DNA from: Opisthorchis felineus | Taxonomy: Eukaryota > Platyhelminthes > Trematoda > Opisthorchiida > Opisthorchiidae | Reading direction: 5' to 3' | DNA length: 64,000 bases | Assembly (NCBI GenBank): GCA_004794785.1 | Contig: SJOL01007639.1 | Span: 155,316-219,315, forward strand | In this document: piece by piece, positions 50,191 to 59,045 of the stretch | Position numbering within the stretch: position 1 is the stretch's first letter | How the letters are laid out: every line of letters starts with the position of its first letter | Made by a program: the position numbers and the translations under genes | The notes under the pieces: generated by a model | What the model saw: only the letters and a program-made list of their open reading frames with translations | What the model was told of the DNA's origin: nothing | Databases searched by the model: none

Positions 50191-52458
50191 TTATTCTGTG
50201 GACTCAACTTTGGGACGAGCCTTGGGAGCATCACCGCACAGCGGGCAAGGTTCGCCATCACAACAATCGACGTGATATGATACACGATCGGTTGCACAAC
50301 AGCGGTCACTGATAGTAGTCGGCCGGTCACAGAGCACACAAAAGCCCAAGTCTGTGTCCCTAGACCGCCATCTCGGTTGAGGTACAGTATCCTGGACCAC
50401 CGACGGCAGACCATCGGTTGCAGACTTTGAGCCTTGTCGCAGCAGGATATGTCCCTTTGCAATGAGTTGCTTAAAGATGGCCGTGGCCCTCGTGGGTTAC
50501 AGCTTCTGAAGCCTATCCTCCACTCTGTTCAGGTGTTTACGAAGGCCGTCCAAAACTGTCGGCGGTGGTTTGGGAACAAGTGTAAGAGGTACACCCTTTT
50601 CCGGTAGGTTGTAATCCGACAACCACCGTTGGCGGATTGGGAAGCAAGCTAAGAATAAATCTATGAAAAATATTTCTCACTGCTTGGAACCGACTGATCT
50701 CTAAATACAGAGATCAGATGTATGCAGGGAAACCACATCGCCTGGTAGAAGGGGCATGTGCATCCTCCAGCACCGGTGTCAACCGTCTGTGTGCATCTGA
50801 GTGTTTGCACCACAAACTATAAGTTAGTTAACGTAGGTTAACCTCACCTTGTTTGTTCCAATACCATCATAGTGCAGCCTTAGCGGTCGCGGCCCGAAGT
50901 GCCTCAAAAAGAGAGAACAGGCATACGTAGTCATTCGACAAACCACGTTCAGAACGTAGCTATCATCCTCCAATATTTTCCGTCGGTCACCATGATACGA
51001 CGTATGCATCTTGAGTTCTCGCGTGAGACACTCGGAGTGCCGGGACGCCTTTTGTATGGCATGCTCCAGTGTGTCGGAGTGGTGAACGCGGTCTTTGAGG
51101 CGGCCGTTAGCATTCTCCAGACGGTTGCTGGTCATATTACCAAAGTGGACCATTCCGGAATGTGCATGTACGGCCCATTTTCGGGTAATGTACAACCAGC
51201 GGGCCGTTAGATAAGATACAAATCGTGGGTCAGTGCGGCGCAGTATTTGCAGATCTTGGCGGAATCTGTGTGCTTGTATTACGATAAATAAAAAACTACT
51301 GTACGGCGTTGTCCTCGCGGGCCATGCGGTGGAATATGTGCCGGCTGTTCGCAGAGTGTGCCTAGGACCATAAATACATGGATATTACACGATGCATACG
51401 TGCTTCCTGCTAGCCTTTCTGACATGAAAATAGCACAGCATTACATCACAGCCGAACACTACTCTCGCAGCCCGCATTTGCGCCGCCAGCTTGTCCATAA
51501 CGAAAGTCCTAACTGCATACTGCTCCCCCATCACTTCCTTGAATAGGTCAAATAGTTTACGCATAGGAGCAAACTGCTCACTCTCCACGAAGGCATACAT
51601 AACCGGACGACCGGTACCCATGCCGTCCGTTATCAGGAAAGCATACAGCTTGCATCTACAGACCAAATAATAGGTACTACAAAAAACTTACCCAAAACGG
51701 TTTGTTGCGTGCGTTCCGTCTACATTAACTACATCTGGAAAGCGTCGGAACAACGCTATCTGCTGCCATCGGGAGAAGCATATGTGGCTGTAGTGACCCT
51801 CCTCTGAATGCCACACCAGCAGGCGTCCGGTCTCCCGAAGTTTAGCCAGGACCGAAGGCATATCATCTGACACAATAAAACGCAACTATGCGGCACCTAC
51901 TCAACACAGCCGGTCGACACTTCTTGCGGTAGTTGTATATATCCTGAGTGGTAAGTATCTTGCCGAAGTCATCGGCTACAAACTGCCGCACCTCACACGA
52001 CGGCGTTCCATATTTCAGAAGGGCTCTGCACGTGCCCAACTCGTCTTCCGTTAGCCGTCGACTAGTCGGAAGCCGATCGTACAAAAACTTTGACAACTTA
52101 TGATTGTGTTCAAGAAAATAGGAGGTGACCGTTAGGTGGTTTTTTGCCTCCGCAGACAAAACCGAACTGGACAGCAGGTGCTTCGAGTAGTGTTTTTTAT
52201 ATACAAAACAGGCTCAGCGTACTGGCTTCTTCGGATTCCCCGACTTTTCGTCGGTCTTGGAGGTTGCCTGCTGCATTTGTGGTAAGTCCATTCGTAACGC
52301 GGAACAGCGTTGGTGCTCCGATTACTAGAGGAATGCACAAATACCACATAATTATCCTTCATGTAGTAAGTTAACGCCTTCTCAAATGCCGTGAAGGATG
52401 AAAAGGATACGGCCCCAAATTTCTCAACAAACGCGTGGGAAGCAACTTTTGAAGACAT
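50191..52458 (-). pseudogene. MULE-like transposase with SWIM zinc finger, left copy
   Basis: This is the mirror image of the right-hand copy, with the same domains, micro-introns and breaks. Differences seen are Met-Ser-Ser-Lys at the start instead of Met-Ala-Ser-Glu, and one Val/Ala change in an overlapping frame near the zinc finger. Upstream of its ATG the sequence matches the gag leader of the surrounding retrotransposon. It includes a 3' splice site (GGTTTTGCAG) at about 52488, so a transcript could splice onto this gene as it would onto gag. MULE transposases cut and paste DNA elements. Shared lesions make it probably inactive. Confidence 0.82.
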
Positions 52459-52659
52459 GCCACGCCCTGGACGCACAGTGCATTTTCCTGCAAAACCTTT
52501 GTGGATAGAATAAAACAATTCATGCCAAAGTGTGGCATTTTGTTGCGTGTGTGCTCAGACCAAAAATCACACTAATCTGGTTTCATTTTTACTCAATTTG
52601 CTTTAATTGATCTCTGTTTGAAATTTATCGCGCACGTTCGACTTTGAACTTGCTGTGTT
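52459..52659. promoter_or_regulatory. Palindrome spacer S, between two start codons
   Basis: The 201-bp spacer separates two transposase genes that start at its very edges and run outward. It is a diverged inverted copy (about 80-85 percent by eye) of 56304-56502. Left-facing, it has the pyrimidine-rich tract and splice acceptor of the gag leader. A bidirectional promoter role is inferred from position. Confidence 0.7.
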
Positions 52660-54927
52660 ATGGCTTCAGAAGTGGCTTCACACGCGTTTGTTGAGAAATT
52701 TGGGGCCGTATCCTTTTCATCCTTCACGGCATTTGAGAAGGCGTTAACTTACTACATGAAGGATAATTATGTGGTATTTGTGCATTCCTCTAGTAATCGG
52801 AGCACCAACGCTGTTCCGCGTTACGAATGGACTTACCACAAATGCAGCAGGCAACCTCCAAGACCGACGAAAAGTCGGGGAATCCGAAGAAGCCAGTACG
52901 CTGAGCCTGTTTTGTATATAAAAAACACTACTCGAAGCACCTGCTGTCCAGTTCGGTTTTGTCTGCGGAGGCAAAAAACCACCTAACGGTCACCTCCTAT
53001 TTTCTTGAACACAATCATAAGTTGTCAAAGTTTTTGTACGATCGGCTTCCGACTAGTCGACGGCTAACGGAAGACGAGTTGGGCACGTGCAGAGCCCTTC
53101 TGAAATATGGAACGCCGTCGTGTGAGGTGCGGCAGTTTGTAGCCGATGACTTCGGCAAGATACTTACCACTCAGGATATATACAACTACCGCAAGAAGTG
53201 TCGACCGGCTGTGTTGAGTAGGTGCCGCATAGTTGCGTTTTATTGTGTCAGATGATATGCCTTCGGTCCTGGCTAAACTTCGGGAGACCGGACGCCTGCT
53301 GGTGTGGCATTCAGAGGAGGGTCACTACAGCCACATATGCTTCTCCCGATGGCAGCAGATAGCGTTGTTCCGACGCTTTCCAGATGTAGTTAATGTAGAC
53401 GGAACGCACGCAACAAACCGTTTTGGGTAAGTTTTTTGTAGTACCTATTATTTGGTCTGTAGATGCAAGCTGTATGCTTTCCTGATAACGGACGGCATGG
53501 GTACCGGTCGTCCGGTTATGTATGCCTTCGTGGAGAGTGAGCAGTTTGCTCCTATGCGTAAACTATTTGACCTATTCAAGGAAGTGATGGGGGAGCAGTA
53601 TGCAGTTAGGACTTTCGTTATGGACAAGCTGGCGGCGCAAATGCGGGCTGCGAGAGTAGTGTTCGGCTGTGATGTAATGCTGTGCTATTTTCATGTCAGA
53701 AAGGCTAGCAGGAAGCACGTATGCATCGTGTAATATCCATGTATTTATGGTCCTAGGCACACTCTGCGAACAGCCGGCACATATTCCACCGCATGGCCCG
53801 CGAGGACAACGCCGTACAGTAGTTTTTTATTTATCGTAATACAAGCACACAGATTCCGCCAAGATCTGCAAATACTGCGCCGCACTGACCCACGATTTGT
53901 ATCTTATCTAACGGCCCGCTGGTTGTACATTACCCGAAAATGGGCCGTACATGCACATTCCGGAATGGTCCACTTTGGTAATATGACCAGCAACCGTCTG
54001 GAGAATGCTAACGGCCGCCTCAAAGACCGCGTTCACCACTCCGACACACTGGAGCATGCCATACAAAAGGCGTCCCGGCACTCCGAGTGTCTCACGCGAG
54101 AACTCAAGATGCATACGTCGTATCATGGTGACCGACGGAAAATATTGGAGGATGATAGCTACGTTCTGAACGTGGTTTGTCGAATGACTACGTATGCCTG
54201 TTCTCTCTTTTTGAGGCACTTCGGGCCGCGACCGCTAAGGCTGCACTATGATGGTATTGGAACAAACAAGGTGAGGTTAACCTACGTTAACTAACTTATA
54301 GTTTGTGGTGCAAACACTCAGATGCACACAGACGGTTGACACCGGTGCTGGAGGATGCACATGCCCCTTCTACCAGGCGATGTGGTTTCCCTGCATACAT
54401 CTGATCTCTGTATTTAGAGATCAGTCGGTTCCAAGCAGTGAGAAATATTTTTCATAGATTTATTCTTAGCTTGCTTCCCAATCCGCCAACGGTGGTTGTC
54501 GGATTACAACCTACCGGAAAAGGGTGTACCTCTTACACTTGTTCCCAAACCACCGCCGACAGTTTTGGACGGCCTTCGTAAACACCTGAACAGAGTGGAG
54601 GATAGGCTTCAGAAGCTGTAACCCACGAGGGCCACGGCCATCTTTAAGCAACTCATTGCAAAGGGACATATCCTGCTGCGACAAGGCTCAAAGTCTGCAA
54701 CCGATGGTCTGCCGTCGGTGGTCCAGGATACTGTACCTCAACCGAGATGGCGGTCTAGGGACACAGACTTGGGCTTTTGTGTGCTCTGTGACCGGCCGAC
54801 TACTATCAGTGACCGCTGTTGTGCAACCGATCGTGTATCATATCACGTCGATTGTTGCGATGGCGAACCTTGCCCGCTGTGCGGTGATGCTCCCAAGGCT
54901 CGTCCCAAAGTTGAGTCCACAGAATAA
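52660..54927 (+). pseudogene. MULE-like transposase with SWIM zinc finger, right copy
   Basis: It begins ATG at the spacer edge. An N-terminal DNA-binding-like region has CPVRF and then YFLEHNHK, a Cys/His zinc-finger pattern. The catalytic core follows with VVNVDGTHATNRFG, then GRPVMYAF, FVMDK and MLCYFHV, as in MULE/ZSWIM-type transposases. Further on are NRLENANGRLKDR and a SWIM finger C-T-C-x9-C-I-H at about 54353-54397. Last is a Cys-rich tail with HVDCC and CPLCG. Micro-introns fit at 53218-53251 (34 nt), 53427-53462 (36), 53719-53756 (38), 54271-54301 (31) and 54439-54470 (32). Breaks: a frame offset near 52950, an unresolved junction at 53814-53852, and an in-frame TAA at 54619. Confidence 0.85.
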
Positions 54928-55590
54928 TTATTTACTTTCCGCTCTTAGCCCCCGGCCCGTCCAGAAAACGCAAAGGTGAGCCTGCAACCCGGTCCGCCAA
55001 AAGGCCGTCTTATGATGTTGATCTGGACCGAAGCACAGAAACCCAGCATAGTGTGTCCCGGAAATCTGTATGTGTCCGCGTTTTCGGGTCCAAGGAGAAA
55101 CTGCCAGACAGCCGTGAGTAAATATCTGGCTACTACGACTAACGCTTTAGAGCGCCAGCTAAATGAGAGGGACGAAGATGATTTCATTTAACCCACCAGC
55201 TCTAAACAAATTGTCTGCTAATGAGATATCATGCTTTTCATGTAAGTCTCGTATTTATTGATGGATACAATAAGTAGGCATGGGAAATAGCCACTGAAGA
55301 TAGCATTGTGCGAACAAGCCTATACAAAATTATAGCCGCCAAAGTGCTTCTATTTTAAGGTAAGTATTCCTTCCAGTTTTTTAGCCGCGTGCCTCATGGT
55401 GATGCTTCGATAACCTAACTTATATAGTCCTCCCCTTTTAGGACGTCAATGGCCAAATGAACAATCCGCACGAAGACGTCAATGCGCCTCCCGACAGGAC
55501 ATATGTACACATCAACTGACCAATACAACTAAACTTTTTATGTCGTCTATTTTGGACCTTTTCCTCGGTAGAGATGGACGGGCGCGCTCC

Positions 55591-55803
55591 GGCCAGCTGA
55601 TTAGGCATCGTGGATCCCTAGCCACATGTTAGTCGTGTGTGTCAGCTAGGTTCGTTCAGCTGTCCGCTATGATCGACGTAGGTTCCGTGTGGCTAGTTGA
55701 TTAGGCATCGTGGACCCCTAGCCGTATGTTAGTCGTGTGCGTCAGCTAGGTTCGTCCAGCTATCCGCTATGATCGACGTAGGTTCCATGGAGCTAATTGA
55801 TCA
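55591..55803 (-). repeat. 100-bp tandem repeat, right arm
   Basis: Mirror image of the tandem repeat at 49315-49527. Confidence 0.85.
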
Positions 55804-56279
55804 ACGTCATGGTCTTCCTTGCATAATTTGCAAGCTATATTGGAACGCGATGCTGTTTGGGAAAAACTCGAACGACTTCTCGCTAATATTGATCGCGGCT
55901 TACGCAATTACAATTACTGGTAACAGTAATTGTCGGGCAAAAATTGTTTACAGTACTAGCACCTTCGCATATTTCGCGTCCACAAGGGCCATGTAGATTC
56001 TAGTATGTTCAGAAAATTACTTCAGCTGCAAAAGTATCTTAAAAAACTGTCCACTGTAAGTGAGTCATCTTTTTCCGCAATTCGCGATTTCTTATCATAT
56101 TAGGTAACATATTCACAGTCGGTGGTGTTTATTGAACTTGAAGATTCGCACACTTAAACGAAACACCAATGTAGGTAATTCGCATAATGCATGTAAATGT
56201 ACATTATACATAGTCATTCTACACTATGAAGTGGCAACCCTGAAGACGTCGTAGCTTTCGAGAAATCGATTCCGTTGTG

Positions 56280-56517
56280 GGAATATTGAGCGGCTTTAGA
56301 CATAGGACAGCAAGCTCAAATCGATCGTGCGCCAAAATTTTCGAACGGAAATCAGTTAAAACAAATTGCGTAAAAATGAAGGCAGATTAGTGCAATTTTT
56401 GGTCTGAGCACACATGCAACGAAATGCCACACTTTGGTTCAAAATTTTTATTCCACCCACAAATGTTTTGCAGGATAATGCATTGTGCTTCCAGGGCGCG
56501 GCCCCATCACCAGGTCC
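56280..56517 (+). promoter_or_regulatory. Gag leader and S' module
   Basis: Bases 56304-56502 are the diverged inverted copy of the palindrome spacer. A 3' splice site (ATGTTTTGCAG|G, AG at 56472-56473) follows a T-rich tract. It could pair with the donor at 48645 in the 5' leader, which would remove the whole palindrome as one 7.8-kb intron. On the minus strand an ATG sits at the module edge (56303). Confidence 0.6.
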
Positions 56518-57738
56518 ATGTCGGTCAATTCAAAACGGGACAAATATGTTGAGAAATACACCAGGCAAGTCGAACACGTTTCGTTTTCAGCGATTAGCTC
56601 TAGGGCTAAGATACCATCTAGGATTAGTTTGGGGAACTCGGGTTCCAAATCTGCTCTATTGTTAGCACAGCTTGAGGAGAGACAACTTAAGGAGGAACTT
56701 GAGCTGGAATCAGAGGCTATGAAAACTAACCATGGGAAACAATTCCTCAAGGCTAAAGCCGAGGTGGAGTTGGCGGAGCTCGAAGCATCTTTGACTGGTG
56801 TCGAAGACGAGTTAGGGCATAGCAACCGGTCGAGTTTATCAGAGTCCTCAAAGAAGCGCATTAAAAGCCATATTGAAGATTGTAGAAAGATGGCATCGCC
56901 AATGAACTCTGAAAACCACCATGGTTTAGCCGAACGACAGATTAATGGGTTAGGTGACTTTCGTCATCTGGAATCTAATATAAAGGACCTGGAGTTACCA
57001 AAAGTTCGCCTCGTGCAGTTTGATGGTCACCCTAGGAGCTACTGGAGGTTCATGCGTCAGTTCGAGCTTTATGTCGAGAGCAAGACCCAAGACGCTGGAA
57101 AACGGCACGTACAATTAATAAACGCGTGCTCCGGTGCAGCAAGGGAGGCAATCGACGATTACCTCATGCTTCAGCCTAGAGAAGGATATGAGCGAGCCCG
57201 CCGAATTCTGCATGAGTCTTTCGGAAGGCCTCATGTGGTGGCCAGAGCCCTGATCGATGATCTCATAAAATGTTTTCGTTCTGCATTGTGCAAGGCGAGA
57301 GATCTGACTCAGTTGGCCTTCGAGATGCAAAATTGCGAAAAAGCCCTGACTCAGATGAACTACAGTACAGAATTAAGTTCTCTGGAGAATTTGAATAGGT
57401 TAGTGAGGTGCTTTCCCCATACTTTGCAACAGAAATGGGCGGAATTCGCTTACCAAGCCACCCATGATCAGGGGGAGCCGAACTTTGCTGACCTCACACG
57501 GTTCATCACTCAAAGGGCAAGAGTGTTAAGCAGTCGTTACGGCATTCTGGCAGAATCCGTTGCGCAAAGGAACCCAAGTGTGCGTAGCCAACCTGTTTCG
57601 GATGCAGGCAAGAGCAAAACCGCTTGGAGTCATGCAATAGTTCGCGCACAGCAAGCCCCACTATTGAGCGAGACGAGGTGTAAGGTGGTGGTAGACACCG
57701 TACCACTAACTGCGAACGTTTTCTGTCTTTCGACCTAG
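56518..57738 (+). CDS. BEL/Pao gag-like protein (DUF1759)
   Basis: Gag forms the particle that packages retrotransposon RNA. The frame is open from 56485, but its first ATG is at 56518. A charged coiled-coil region with LEERQLKEELELE comes first. Then the DUF1759 domain (about 56995-57440) has VRLVQFDGHPRSYWRFM, INACSGAAREAIDDYL and LIDDLIKCF. The frame then leaves the expected zinc-knuckle sequence: from about 57680 the Cys/His motif (RHRTTNCERFLSF) lies in another frame. This may be a natural gag-pol shift but, given other lesions, is more likely damage. The 5' neighbour is the palindrome instead of a short leader. Confidence 0.85.
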   Translation: MSVNSKRDKYVEKYTRQVEHVSFSAISSRAKIPSRISLGNSGSKSALLLAQLEERQLKEELELESEAMKTNHGKQFLKAKAEVELAELEASLTGVEDELGHSNRSSLSESSKKRIKSHIEDCRKMASPMNSENHHGLAERQINGLGDFRHLESNIKDLELPKVRLVQFDGHPRSYWRFMRQFELYVESKTQDAGKRHVQLINACSGAAREAIDDYLMLQPREGYERARRILHESFGRPHVVARALIDDLIKCFRSALCKARDLTQLAFEMQNCEKALTQMNYSTELSSLENLNRLVRCFPHTLQQKWAEFAYQATHDQGEPNFADLTRFITQRARVLSSRYGILAESVAQRNPSVRSQPVSDAGKSKTAWSHAIVRAQQAPLLSETRCKVVVDTVPLTANVFCLST

Positions 57739-59045
57739 CAAAACGATGGTCCACCTTGAGGTCTCTTGATGCTTGTTTCCGGTGTCTCGAAGGGGCGCAC
57801 AAAGCAAAGGATTGCCGATTACAATTTCGATGTGGGGTGGATGGATGTCAAGCTAAGCATCACCTTCTGCTACATTCGAGACCACCGAATAAAAAACCAG
57901 AGGAAGTTTCTGTCGTTAAAAGCAATACGATGACTGATTGCAAGACGAACGTTTCCTTGAGATGGCTTCCAGTTCGTCTGAAGGGACTCACCACAGAATT
58001 GGTGACGTTTGCCATCTTAGACAGCGGGTCTGATACCACAATTGTATGCGGCAACTTGTTGCACTCGGCGTAGAGAACCATCGAACGCCGCGTGAAATAC
58101 AGACAATCAGCAGATCTTGTTTAGCTCTGGGGGAGTCGGGAAGTTTCGAGGTGTGTCCACTCCGCGGTGACGAAGTTACTATTGTGAAAAATGCTTCAGT
58201 AGTATCCAAAATTCTCCCATCAATGGTCGTAGGCTCACGTTTGGAAATTGCAAGTCGTTGGCCGCACTTAAAGGAGTTGTTCTTTGACGATGTTTCGTCT
58301 AAATCTGTTGGGATATTGATTGACTGTGACGTTCCCGAAGATCATTGGGTATTAAATCAGCGGTTGGGAGGTCGAAAAGGACCGTTTGCTGTGAAAACAC
58401 TGCTGGGCTGGATTATACTTGGGCCACAGGGTCCAGGTAGCCGAGGAGGTGTAGCCCCCAGCTGCCCGTCCTCAGTAGAGCCATCTGTGGAGGGTCAGCT
58501 CCGTACTTTATACAACGCCGATTTTCCAAACATCGATTCGCTCCGGAAGACCCCATCAGTTGAGGACAGACGTGCAGTGGAATTGGTGAGCGCACGGTTG
58601 TAACATGCTACAGGGCATTTTGTTGTACCGCTCCCGTGGAAAGCAGAGCGGCCCACGGGTTCTTCGAACTTTTTGGCAGCCTTATCACGACTGCACTCGT
58701 TGCGAAGACGTTTTCTGCAAGACTCAAAGCACTTCGAAACATATGCAGCAGTTAGGTCGCGGAATCTTGAGAAGGGCTATGCAGTGCCAGTTCCCCCTGA
58801 GCTGATACCACTGCAATCAGCCACAAGATGGTACTTACCTCACCATGCAGTATCGAAACCTAGAAAGCCTGGGAAATTGCGAGTAGTGTTTGACTGTGCA
58901 GCTAAGCACCATGGAAGATCGCTGAATGACATGCTTCTCCAGGGACCAGATACCACAACTGATTTGGTGGGTGTTCTTCTGAAGTTTCGAAGAGACCCGG
59001 TTGCAGTGTCGGCAGATGTCGAAGAAATGTTCATACAAGTTCATG
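57690..59045 (+). pseudogene. BEL/Pao pol, 5' part: zinc knuckle, protease, start of RT
   Basis: The first frame has DACFRCLEGAHKAKDC and a second Cys/His cluster. An aspartic protease motif, FAILDSGSDTTIV (DSG active site), lies at about 58010. A shift near 58060 leads to a frame with DVPEDHWVLNQRLGG and KTLLGWIILGPQ, the region between protease and RT in BEL/Pao (peptidase A17). Another shift near 58640 leads to the RT start with GKLRVVFDCAAKHHGRSLND and SADVEEMFIQVHV (first catalytic Asp). The RT is then cut by an inserted repeat. The protein is not functional. Confidence 0.85.

Larger units (their letters stand above)
48839..52458 (-). mobile_element. Left arm of the giant palindrome (MULE-like element)
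   Basis: This 3,620-bp arm is the reverse complement of 52660-56279. Every landmark compared mirrors exactly about position 52559 (coordinates sum to 105118), so no net indel was seen. The inner edge is the start codon of the transposase; the outer edge reads CACAACGGAATCGATTTCTC. About ten substitutions were noted, most in two clusters near 49095-49115 and 52440-52458. The outer 1.3 kb is non-coding. Confidence 0.95.
52660..56279 (+). mobile_element. Right arm of the giant palindrome
   Basis: The inverted partner of 48839-52458. It holds the right transposase gene, then about 1.35 kb without clear coding, then the tandem repeat and the outer edge. On the minus strand a 30-codon frame opens at ATG 56303 just outside and runs into the arm. 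The arm lies directly next to the retrotransposon gag leader. Confidence 0.95.

Noticed and set aside
48839..56279. Dismissing the palindrome as a sequencing inversion artefact
   Set aside because: The arms differ by real clustered substitutions, the spacer has a diverged second copy, and different sequences lie outside the two arms. Long-read confirmation is still wanted.
48830..56288. Target-site duplication of 8-9 bp around the palindrome, as expected for a MULE
   Set aside because: The flanks do not match as direct repeats; instead they show weak inverted homology to each other.
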